The notes beneath the pieces were generated by a model. That model saw only the letters and a program-made list of their open reading frames with translations, searched no databases and was not told the origin of the DNA. This document shows positions 1-5,322 of a stretch of DNA of 7,851 nt, one piece after another; position 1 is the stretch's first letter; each line of letters begins with the position of its first letter. The stretch comes from Sva-07 sp031430875. GTDB lineage: Bacteria; Actinomycetota; Acidimicrobiia; Acidimicrobiales; Ilumatobacteraceae. A program made the translations under genes and the position numbers. The DNA lies in NCBI GenBank assembly GCA_031430875.1, contig JANPCI010000025.1:1-7851 (forward strand). Direction: 5' to 3'.

Positions 1-229
1 GATCGGTGAGTGACAGCCTCGCTGGGCCGGCCACACGCCACAGACGGTATGGGCCGGTGATCGTTGCGTCGACGATGTTGTCGAGGGTGGTCGTCAGCGT
101 CCAGGGTCCGAAGTGGACGATGAGATCGCCGTCGTCGACCAGTAGGTAGGCCGATCGGGAATTGACTGCGAAGAGTCGGTTCCAGCGCTGGACATCTCGA
201 CTGAAGTCGAACTCGAATCGTTGCGTCAC
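1..229 (-). CDS. Conserved actinobacterial hypothetical protein, 5' part only
   Basis: The first 76 codons of a minus-strand gene run off the left edge of the window. The start is GTG at 229, giving VTQRFEFDFSRDVQRW. Further on come a FGPWTL segment (about residues 41-46), a TGPYRLWRVAGPARLSLTD segment and then the edge. I recognise this layout (an FxFxFS start, a FGPW strand, then TGPY...GPxRLSxxDR) as a recurring actinobacterial protein of unknown function; I know of no assigned role or symbol. No membrane segment is visible in this part. The GTG overlaps the TGA of the upstream 39-residue reading frame in the sequence GTGA, and no good Shine-Dalgarno precedes it. Translation is therefore probably coupled, and transcription probably starts at the promoter at 356-382. 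The reading frame is open upstream of GTG, but the match to family members begins here. Confidence 0.75.
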   Translation of the reverse strand, partial: MTQRFEFDFSRDVQRWNRLFAVNSRSAYLLVDDGDLIVHFGPWTLTTTLDNIVDATITGPYRLWRVAGPARLSLTD

Positions 230-345
230 GGCTGGTGCGCAGCAGTTGCAGAGGCCCTGTGGTTGGCCTTGTCCGCCTGCGCCTTGGCCGGCGACCGCTT
301 CAGCGTCGCCGGCAGCCGATCCACCTCTCTCTTATCGAGCACCAT
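226..345 (-). CDS. 39-residue ChaB-like miniprotein (possibly truncated)
   Basis: This is a short frame starting at ATG 345. Residues about 8-20 read VDRLPATLKRSPAKAQ-like, which resembles the first helix of actinobacterial ChaB-family proteins (LPxTxxRSPxKAQ). The family normally continues for another 40 or more residues with a THDxAxxxYG segment. Here that part is missing: the protein ends in a short Ala/His-rich tail (ATAAHQP), and I found no continuation in the other two frames. It is either a natural short form or a remnant. Three things favour expression. A SigB/SigF-like promoter lies just upstream, with its -10 box 10 nt before ATG so that the transcript would have almost no leader. 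The stop overlaps the next gene's start as GTGA. The frame also lies in the gap between two minus-strand genes. ChaB proteins have no firmly settled function. Confidence 0.45.
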   Translation of the reverse strand: MVLDKREVDRLPATLKRSPAKAQADKANHRASATAAHQP

Positions 346-355
346 GGTCGTGTTC

Positions 356-382
356 TTACCCCCGGCGACGTCGGGGCAAACT
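356..382 (-). promoter_or_regulatory. Putative SigB/SigF-type promoter
   Basis: Read on the minus strand, AGTTT (382-378) is followed by exactly 16 nt and then GGGTAA (361-356). This fits the GTTT-N15..17-GGGTA pattern of actinobacterial general-stress sigma factors (SigF of mycobacteria, SigB of streptomycetes). The -10 box ends 10 nt before the ATG at 345, so the transcript would be leaderless or nearly so. It would drive the ChaB-like miniprotein and the conserved hypothetical gene. A short inverted repeat (ACTGC/GCAGT, 389-403) lies just upstream of the -35. A second site with the same spacing is at 5249-5275. Confidence 0.55.
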
Positions 383-491
383 CGCCCGACTGCTTGACGC
401 AGTGGAAGTGCGAGCGGCAGACGATGCTGACCGGTCACGCATCGCCCGACACTCACTCAGCCCAATCGCTCGTCGACGGCCGACGCCGCTT

Positions 492-1064
492 CTACTGATC
501 AGCGTTTGTCGCGGAAGGTTCGTCGTGCGCAACATCGCCCGTCGCATGCTTGCGGTCGGCCAGGTTCAGACTTCCCAGTGCCTGCAGATCCTGGTCGGAT
601 GCCTGCTCCACAGCGATGAGGTTGTTGTCGGCCCGAAGTGACGAACGGATCAACTCGTCGAGCTTGCGTTGCGTTGCCGAGGTCTGACGTTCTTGGGTGT
701 GCTGGATCACGAACACCATCACGAATGTCACCGAACCCGTGACGCTGTACAACGTGATCTGCCACCACGAGGGGAACCCCACGAAGACCCCAACGGCGGC
801 CCACACGACGATCAGCAAGGCAGCCAGGATTCCGGCTCCCGAGTGGGCCGCGAGTTCGCCGATGCGGTGCAGCAGTCGACTGGTCCAATGACGCAGTTCC
901 CACCCCGGTGCATGTGCCGTAGCGACCGACGAGCCCCTCAACGAGTGAGTACCACGCCAACGACCCGTTCGCCGCTCGTCCTCGACGCGCTGACGCTGCT
1001 CGTCGAGTCCGCGTTGGCGGTCTTGGCTGACCGCGCTTGCATGCGGATGCTCAGTGTTCGTCAT
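492..1064 (-). CDS. Low-affinity iron permease family membrane protein
   Basis: A 190-residue protein of the low-affinity iron permease family (Iron_permease, PF04120). Two membrane segments are visible, at about residues 76-96 (GAGILAALLIVVWAAVGVF) and 106-121. They are followed by the family hallmark: VTFVMVFVIQHTQ, then a TQRKLDELIRSS helix and an N-LIAVE-ASDQDL segment (about 112-161). The family is named after a fungal iron transporter, but in bacteria transport has rarely been shown, so the iron role is inherited from the name. Bacterial members are usually about 110-150 residues; the extra length here is a charged, hydrophilic N-terminus of about 60 residues and a polar tail after residue 165. 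ATG 1064 lacks a clear Shine-Dalgarno, so a later start is possible. It lies 18 bp downstream of the ice-binding-like gene on the same strand and is probably cotranscribed with it. Confidence 0.85.
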   Translation of the reverse strand: MTNTEHPHASAVSQDRQRGLDEQRQRVEDERRTGRWRGTHSLRGSSVATAHAPGWELRHWTSRLLHRIGELAAHSGAGILAALLIVVWAAVGVFVGFPSWWQITLYSVTGSVTFVMVFVIQHTQERQTSATQRKLDELIRSSLRADNNLIAVEQASDQDLQALGSLNLADRKHATGDVAHDEPSATNADQ

Positions 1065-1082
1065 GAGAGAACGGCGGACTCG

Positions 1083-2087
1083 TCAGGCTGTGCGGACGGT
1101 GTCCCGTCGCCGAGCGATGCGAACAGCTGTTGCGCCGATCGCGACGAACGCGAGCGCCGCGAGGCCGATCAGCGCACTCTCGGAGTTCCCCGTCTCCGGG
1201 AGATCGCCTCCCGGGATCGGCGCCGCTGTCACCGGCGCGAGCACTGTCGTCGCCGGCGCTGCGGCGGTCGTGGTGGTCGGGGCGCTGAGGTCACACAGCG
1301 GTTGGGTGAACGTGTTGGTGTCGAGTGTGACGGCACCGTTGCGAGCCAGGGCCCGACCCTGCACCGTGGCGCCCGTGGTCACCGTGATCGAGGTCAGCGC
1401 CAGGACGTTGCCGACGAAGACCGAGTTGGTGCCCAGCGTGGCCGAGCTCCCGACTTGCCAGAACACGTTGCAGGCCTGCGCACCGTTGACCAGTGTCACC
1501 GTGCTGGCCGAGGCCGTGGTGAGGGTCGAGTCGGTCTGGAAGATCCACACCGACTTCGGGTTACCGGCACCATCGAGCACCAGCGGCCCGCTGAGGCTCA
1601 GCGCGCCCTTGCTGGGAGCGGCGTACACGCCACCCAACAGGACCAGGTTCGTGAGATCTGCTGCGGTCGTGGCGTCGATCGACCTGCCGGCGGCATCGTT
1701 GTACGCCGCTGTCAGATCCGACTGCGCCTGCTGTGCTGCTGCACTGGTTGCGTCGATCGTCCCAGGAGCCGTGACCAGGCCCGGCGGGAAGCCGGTGATG
1801 GACGTGCCCGGCCACAGCCCGGCGCTCGAGTTGAGCACGCTGTTTCCGGTGTTGGTCACGGTCGAACCCGCGAGCACCGAGTAACTCGCTGCTGTGCCCA
1901 GCTGGACGGTCGGCACAATCGCCGCCTGCACACTCGCGCCACCAATCGCGGAGATCGCACCCGCCATCAGCAGCAGCGCAACAGCCGGCACTCTGAACGG
2001 GGTGCGGGTGCGACCGACACCATTGGCGATCCTGCCGATCGCCCACATGGACACGACGATGGCAGCGAGGACTCCTACGTACAACAT
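1083..2087 (-). CDS. Ice-binding-like (DUF3494) protein with LPETG cell-wall anchor
   Basis: A 334-residue secreted surface protein. The N-terminus has two hydrophobic stretches (about 1-16 and 33-53); the second, ending SVQA before AIVPTV, looks like the signal peptide. Residues about 61-265 are a DUF3494/ice-binding domain (PF11999): LGTAASYSVLAGSTVTNTG at the start, a WPGTSITGFPPG turn, the helix AAAQQAQSDLTAAYNDAAG, then GGVYAAPS, VWIFQ, NVFWQVGSSATLG and GRALARNGAVTL. C206 and C265 are the only cysteines in the domain. A Thr/Ala/Pro stalk (269-292) leads to LPETG (296-300), a membrane helix and RRR, a standard sortase signal. Known family members bind ice or act in adhesion; which applies here cannot be read from sequence. 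ATG 2087 has a GGAAAGAG Shine-Dalgarno 6 nt upstream. ATG 2048 would give a simpler single signal peptide but lacks a ribosome binding site. No sortase is in the window. Confidence 0.9.
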   Translation of the reverse strand: MLYVGVLAAIVVSMWAIGRIANGVGRTRTPFRVPAVALLLMAGAISAIGGASVQAAIVPTVQLGTAASYSVLAGSTVTNTGNSVLNSSAGLWPGTSITGFPPGLVTAPGTIDATSAAAQQAQSDLTAAYNDAAGRSIDATTAADLTNLVLLGGVYAAPSKGALSLSGPLVLDGAGNPKSVWIFQTDSTLTTASASTVTLVNGAQACNVFWQVGSSATLGTNSVFVGNVLALTSITVTTGATVQGRALARNGAVTLDTNTFTQPLCDLSAPTTTTAAAPATTVLAPVTAAPIPGGDLPETGNSESALIGLAALAFVAIGATAVRIARRRDTVRTA

Positions 2088-2093
2088 GGCGGA

Positions 2094-2101
2094 CTCTTTC
2101 C
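2094..2101 (-). promoter_or_regulatory. Shine-Dalgarno deciding the start of the DUF3494 gene
   Basis: On the minus strand GGAAAGAG lies 6 nt before the ATG at 2087. No comparable site precedes the alternative ATG at 2048, so the longer N-terminus is preferred. Confidence 0.5.
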
Positions 2102-2118
2102 GCCCGACACGGGCCCGC

Positions 2119-2135
2119 GGCTACCGGAGGTAGCC
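2119..2135. repeat. Perfect hairpin in the divergent spacer
   Basis: GGCTACC and GGTAGCC form a perfect 7-bp inverted repeat around a 3-nt loop (GGA on the plus strand). It lies 32 bp upstream of the ATG of the ice-binding-like gene and about 80 bp upstream of the SRPBCC gene, inside the only spacer between these divergent genes. It could be an operator, or a 5' leader hairpin of the minus-strand transcript. No T-run follows on either side, so it does not look like a terminator. No convincing -35/-10 pair could be assigned in the rest of the spacer. Confidence 0.45.
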
Positions 2136-2217
2136 CGACCGAGGGGCAGTGGACTTCTCCCCCGATTGGAGCCAGACGAAACATCACAGCGTCTCGTGAC
2201 TCGCATCGTGGCATCGT

Positions 2218-2667
2218 GTGTCGGTGGACATCCGCTCCGATCGTCGCTTCGAGTTCGACATCGAGCGCGTCTCGGTGTGGGCGGCCATCACCCGTACCGA
2301 CCGCTACCGGGAGTGGTGGCCGTGGCTTCACGGATTCGACGGGACCACGTTCAGCGAGGGGGTGCGGTGGAGTTGCGTGGTCAAACCACCGTTGCCGTAC
2401 ACGCTGCACTTCGACGTCATCTTGGTCGAGGTCGTTGACCAAGAACTCGTGAGGGCACGAATCGAAGGAGACATCACCGGGTGGGCGCAACTCACCGCGA
2501 TCGATCATGCCCAAGGAAGCGAGTTTCGCCTGATTTCGGAATTGAGCCCCGCGAGCGGTGTGCTCCGGCTGATGACACGAGTTGCACGACCCGTTGCAGC
2601 GTTCGGCCACGATTGGGTACTCGACACCGGGGCGCGCCAGTTCCGAAGTGTCGCGCTCCACCCGTAG
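2218..2667 (+). CDS. SRPBCC / polyketide cyclase-like lipid-binding-fold protein
   Basis: A 149-residue protein with the START/SRPBCC (Polyketide_cyc2-like) pattern. A first strand FEFDIE is followed by a helix ending in VWAAITRTDRYREWWPWL (19-37), the usual VW..l.d..ry..WWP signature. A VRWSCVVKPPLPYTLHFDV strand pair, an ARIEGDITGWAQL strand and a C-terminal helix (about 113-140, ending in GHDWVLDTGARQFR) complete the fold. I recall actinobacterial proteins with the same PPLPYTL and GHDWVLDTGARQF segments; none that I know has an assigned function. The fold binds hydrophobic ligands. There is no signal peptide, so it is likely cytoplasmic. The start is GTG 2218, or GTG 2224; neither has a clear Shine-Dalgarno. 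Two tandem copies of GCATCGTG (2203-2218) lie at the start. It is divergent from the ice-binding-like gene and 116 bp before the phosphatase gene. Confidence 0.85.
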   Translation: MSVDIRSDRRFEFDIERVSVWAAITRTDRYREWWPWLHGFDGTTFSEGVRWSCVVKPPLPYTLHFDVILVEVVDQELVRARIEGDITGWAQLTAIDHAQGSEFRLISELSPASGVLRLMTRVARPVAAFGHDWVLDTGARQFRSVALHP

Positions 2668-2783
2668 ACGCTGGCACAACGCAGTTCAGAGCGAATCGGA
2701 TGCACGGCTCTGGCGACGTGGCTGCCGACGCACGGGGTCACTTGCCTGAACGGTTAACGTTCGCGGATGAATCGATTCGAGGC

Positions 2784-4709
2784 ATGACGTCGTCCGGCGA
2801 CGACTCGGCTCTGCCGGATCAGCGGGCAGTCCTCGACGCACTGGGCGGAGCGGTGGTCGCGACGGGCCCGGACGGCGTCATTCTGCTCTGGAACCGAGGA
2901 GCCGAAGCGCTCTACGGTTGGACGGAACCCGAGGTGCTTGGCCGCTCGATCCTCGACGTGCTCGCCCCGCCGGCCGACCTCCACATCGCAGCGCGGCAGA
3001 GCCGTGACCTGTTCGAGCAGTTCGGTTACGCCCAGGAGGCCGCAGGTCTGGGGACTTGGCGCTGGGACATGGCAACCGGTCAAACCACATGGGACGAGGG
3101 ACTCGAATCGCTGTTCGGGCTTCCGAATGGCGGCTTCGATGAAAGCTTCGACATGTACGTGTCGCTCCTGCACCCCGACGACCGGGAGAAGGTGCTTGCC
3201 ATCATCGCCGACGCAGTCGAGACGAAGTCGCGATACCGAGTCGATCATCGCGTGGTCTGGCCCGACGGGTCAATCCATTGGATCTCCGGGGTGGGCGGGG
3301 TAACGCTCGATGCCAACGATGCCGTCACCGGGACGGTCGGGTGCATGATGGACGTCACCGATCGAATCGAGAAAGAGCTGATACGCCAGCGACTCGCCGA
3401 GGCGACACTCAGAGCATCCGACATCGAAGAGGTGCAGCGCGGGCGCCTCGCATTCCTCGCGCTGACCAACGAAGCCTTGAACGCGTCGTCGACCATTCGA
3501 GAGATGATGGAGAACGTCACCAGGCAGGCAGTGCCGCACCTCGGCGACTGGTGCGCGATCCACGTCGTGACGCCCGATGGGCGGCCGTCGCCGGAGGTCG
3601 AGTTCGCGCACGTCGATCCGGAGCTGGAGGCGCGCGCTCGTCGGCTGTTCGAACAGTTGCCATACGATCCAGACGGACACGACGGCGTTGCAGCAGTCAT
3701 CCGAACCGGTGTGGCCGAGTATCACCCCGACTTGTCCGACGACGCGATCTCAGGCTCCGCGACCGAGGCTCGCGTGCTCGCCAGTCATTTCGATCTGCGT
3801 TCGGTGATCACCGTGGCGATCAAGAGGTCGGGGCGGACCTTCGGTGCGCTCCAGTTCAGTGCCTCGGCATCGTCGCGTCGCTTTACAGCAGAGGATCTCA
3901 CACTGGCTGAAGCAGTCGCCGGACGGATCGCCTCGAGTATCGAGAACATTCGCCTCCACGAACGCGAGCGGCAAATCGCTCACACCCTGCAGTACAGCCT
4001 CCTGCCGACGTCACTTCCCGACATCGCCGACATCGATCTCGCAGTGCGTTATTGGCCCAACGGGGCACTGGGCGAAGTGGGTGGTGACTTCTACGACGTC
4101 TTCGAACTCGAGCACGATGGCCAGCTTGCTGTAGTCCTCGGCGACGTCTGCGGCACCGGTCCCGAAGCGGCTGCGCTGACCGGACTCGCGCGGCACACGA
4201 TCCGTGACAGCGCTTGGCATGGCGACGGACCCGAGCAGGTGCTCACTGCGCTCAACCGGGCTGTCCGTCGGTCCGGCAACGAAACGTTCCTCACCTGCCT
4301 GTACGGCACCCTTGACGCGGAGTCCCGCCCGCAAACACTCACCGTGACATGCGGCGGCCACCCCCTGCCGGTACACATCCGAAACAACAAGGCCGTCGCG
4401 CTGGGCGTCCCCGGCACGTTGCTTGGTGCGCTCGACGACATCGTCGTCGTCACAACTTCCATAGCGCTCGCGCCGGGCGATGTGGTCGTTTTTCATACCG
4501 ATGGGGCAACTGACGCACCGCCTCCAATTGACCTCGACGAAACCGGATGGACTCAGCTCGTCGGCGAAGCGGCACGACCGGGTGGTACCGCTGACGAGAT
4601 CTCAGATCGGATCGAGCGAGCGCTCGAAGCCATCGTTCCGTTCGGGGCTCGGGCCGACGACATCGCCTTAGTGGTGCTGGTCGTAGGATCCGGCGACGGC
4701 CACCGCTGA
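2784..4709 (+). CDS. PAS-PAS-GAF-PP2C (SpoIIE/RsbU-type) serine phosphatase
   Basis: A 641-residue soluble sensor phosphatase expected to dephosphorylate a STAS anti-anti-sigma factor. Residues about 12-68 are the start of a PAS domain (VVATGPDGVILLWNRGAEALYGW...GRSILDVL) lacking its C-terminal strands. About 76-195 is a complete PAS_3-like domain (GTWRWDMATGQTTWDE, HPDDRE, DVTDR). A helical linker follows (about 195-222), then a GAF-type domain (about 223-390; LGDWCAIHVV, VITVAIKRSGRTFGALQFS). About 398-636 is the PP2C domain with the metal-site motifs GGDFYDV (D435), GDVCGTGPEAA (D454), CGGHPLPV, TDG (D573) and ADDIALVVL (D625/D626), so it should be active. There is no kinase domain and no membrane segment. 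ATG 2784 is preferred because the PAS homology begins shortly after it; the frame is open upstream (ATG 2700 is possible) and neither start has a good Shine-Dalgarno. The STAS gene starts 38 bp downstream. Confidence 0.92.
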   Translation: MTSSGDDSALPDQRAVLDALGGAVVATGPDGVILLWNRGAEALYGWTEPEVLGRSILDVLAPPADLHIAARQSRDLFEQFGYAQEAAGLGTWRWDMATGQTTWDEGLESLFGLPNGGFDESFDMYVSLLHPDDREKVLAIIADAVETKSRYRVDHRVVWPDGSIHWISGVGGVTLDANDAVTGTVGCMMDVTDRIEKELIRQRLAEATLRASDIEEVQRGRLAFLALTNEALNASSTIREMMENVTRQAVPHLGDWCAIHVVTPDGRPSPEVEFAHVDPELEARARRLFEQLPYDPDGHDGVAAVIRTGVAEYHPDLSDDAISGSATEARVLASHFDLRSVITVAIKRSGRTFGALQFSASASSRRFTAEDLTLAEAVAGRIASSIENIRLHERERQIAHTLQYSLLPTSLPDIADIDLAVRYWPNGALGEVGGDFYDVFELEHDGQLAVVLGDVCGTGPEAAALTGLARHTIRDSAWHGDGPEQVLTALNRAVRRSGNETFLTCLYGTLDAESRPQTLTVTCGGHPLPVHIRNNKAVALGVPGTLLGALDDIVVVTTSIALAPGDVVVFHTDGATDAPPPIDLDETGWTQLVGEAARPGGTADEISDRIERALEAIVPFGARADDIALVVLVVGSGDGHR

Positions 4710-4715
4710 ACACTT

Positions 4716-4727
4716 GTCGATATCGAC
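4716..4727. promoter_or_regulatory. 12-bp perfect palindrome before the STAS gene
   Basis: GTCGATATCGAC is self-complementary and occupies about a third of the 38-bp gap between the phosphatase and STAS genes. It could be a regulator site. It is short enough to arise by chance, and no T-run follows to make it a terminator. Confidence 0.25.
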
Positions 4728-4747
4728 GGTTCAGAACACGACGTGGC

Positions 4748-5086
4748 ATGATGACGACAATGCGCATAGAACGAGAGCGTTTGGAGATCACCACGTCTGA
4801 CAACGGTTGGACCGTCGCCGGCGAGATCGACGCCAGCACGGCGCCGACACTCGACGACGCCCTGCGCATATTGCCCGTGGGCAACGGCACGGTCGTGGTC
4901 GACGTCAGCGACGTCACATTCATCGATTCCAGTGGTTTACGCGTCTTGATCTCCGTGGCCACCCGAGCTGAAGAGGCCGGGCGTTCCGTCATCCTCGAGC
5001 AGCCGTCGCCCACGGTGACGCGCCTGCTCGAGATCACCGGACTCACCGAGATGTTCGGGCTCGCGATCGACCCGACAGACACCTGA
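4748..5086 (+). CDS. STAS-domain anti-anti-sigma factor
   Basis: A 112-residue SpoIIAA/RsbV-type anti-sigma factor antagonist that is essentially one STAS domain. An N-terminal strand pair (WTVAGEIDASTAPTLDDAL, 21-39) leads to the phosphorylation loop VVVDVSDVTFIDSSGLRVLI (about 49-68). By alignment with SpoIIAA, S61, the first serine after the aspartate, is the expected phosphorylation site. In the known mechanism the unphosphorylated protein binds the anti-sigma kinase and frees the sigma factor, and a PP2C phosphatase removes the phosphate. The phosphatase 38 bp upstream is the obvious partner. The anti-sigma kinase usually found nearby is absent from the window. Three in-frame ATGs (4748, 4751, 4760) are possible starts; none has a strong Shine-Dalgarno, and 4760 (MRIERERLEITT) is a reasonable alternative. 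Confidence 0.93.
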   Translation: MMTTMRIERERLEITTSDNGWTVAGEIDASTAPTLDDALRILPVGNGTVVVDVSDVTFIDSSGLRVLISVATRAEEAGRSVILEQPSPTVTRLLEITGLTEMFGLAIDPTDT

Positions 5087-5098
5087 TCAGCGTCGGAG

Positions 5099-5176
5099 TC
5101 ACACGCGCTTGGCGAGAAAGATGATCGCCAGGATGACCAGAACGAGGAAGAGAATTCCGCCGACGCCATAACCCAT
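5099..5176 (-). CDS. 25-residue single-span membrane miniprotein
   Basis: A tiny gene below usual gene-calling cut-offs. ATG 5176 is preceded by AAGGAG at 6 nt, one of the best ribosome binding sites in the window. The product begins MGYGVGG, continues with one unbroken hydrophobic helix of Ile, Leu, Val and Phe (residues about 8-22) and ends AKRV before TGA. The glycine-rich start and positive end suggest an inner-membrane helix with its C-terminus in the cytoplasm. I do not recognise a named family. It lies tail to tail with the STAS gene, 12 bp between stops, and 146 bp downstream of an AI-2E transporter on the same strand. A SigB/SigF-like promoter about 75 bp upstream would give it its own transcript with a leader of about 65 nt, pointing to a stress-induced membrane peptide. 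Confidence 0.72.
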   Translation of the reverse strand: MGYGVGGILFLVLVILAIIFLAKRV

Positions 5177-5182
5177 GAGTTG

Positions 5183-5188
5183 CTCCTT
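5183..5188 (-). promoter_or_regulatory. Strong Shine-Dalgarno of the 25-residue gene
   Basis: AAGGAG on the minus strand, 6 nt before ATG 5176. It is a near-consensus site in a window where most starts lack one, and it is the main evidence that the miniprotein is translated. Confidence 0.75.
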
Positions 5189-5248
5189 CAGAATGCGGTC
5201 GTTGACCGATGTGTGCCTGGTCGTGCGACCGAACAGCTGAGGGTGCAG

Positions 5249-5275
5249 GTACCCGGCGACTCACCCACCCAAACC
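5249..5275 (-). promoter_or_regulatory. Putative SigB/SigF-type promoter for the membrane miniprotein
   Basis: On the minus strand GGTTT (5275-5271) is followed by 16 nt and then GGGTAC (5254-5249). This is a full match to the actinobacterial general-stress sigma consensus, with the same spacing as the site at 356-382. It lies in the 146-bp non-coding gap after the AI-2E gene and points at the 25-residue gene. The predicted transcript start is near 5242. I see nothing else in this gap. Confidence 0.62.
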
Positions 5276-5322
5276 TGCCTGAGAACCGCTGTTTCGGATC
5301 GCCGACGAACGGGCACTCCGAC

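Noticed and set aside
471..485. Small inverted repeat CGTCG-ACGGC-CGACG just after the iron permease stop
   Set aside because: Only 5 bp of stem, no T-run, and CG-rich repeats of this size are common in this DNA. Too weak to call a terminator.
162..641. 159-codon plus-strand open frame at the left side
   Set aside because: Antisense to the partial hypothetical gene, the ChaB-like frame and the iron permease end; Arg/Pro/Ser-rich with no family match.
1073..2096. The 9-mer GGCGGACTC occurs directly upstream of both the iron permease and the ice-binding-like start codons
   Set aside because: A 9-mer repeat is expected by chance in this length and composition, and the distance to the start codon differs between the two genes.
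2203..2218. Tandem direct repeat of GCATCGTG at the SRPBCC start
   Set aside because: Only two copies of 8 bp, overlapping the start codon; could be simple slippage, and no regulator site is recognisable.
669..2438. 589-codon plus-strand open frame across the iron permease, ice-binding and SRPBCC genes
   Set aside because: Its product is a low-complexity Arg/Gly/His-rich string with no domain, and it lies antisense to genes with clear families. It is an artefact of GC-rich third positions.
1561..2679. 372-codon minus-strand open frame across the SRPBCC gene and half of the ice-binding gene
   Set aside because: No recognisable domain, Arg/Cys/His-rich composition, and it is out of frame with the DUF3494 gene that it overlaps.
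2754..2768. Near-palindrome around GTTAAC upstream of the phosphatase gene
   Set aside because: The arms are offset by one base and only 4 bp long, so it is not a credible operator.
4450..5169. 239-codon minus-strand open frame opposite the phosphatase end and STAS gene
   Set aside because: Ser/Arg-rich shadow of the STAS gene; it also covers the 25-residue gene in another frame and has no domain.
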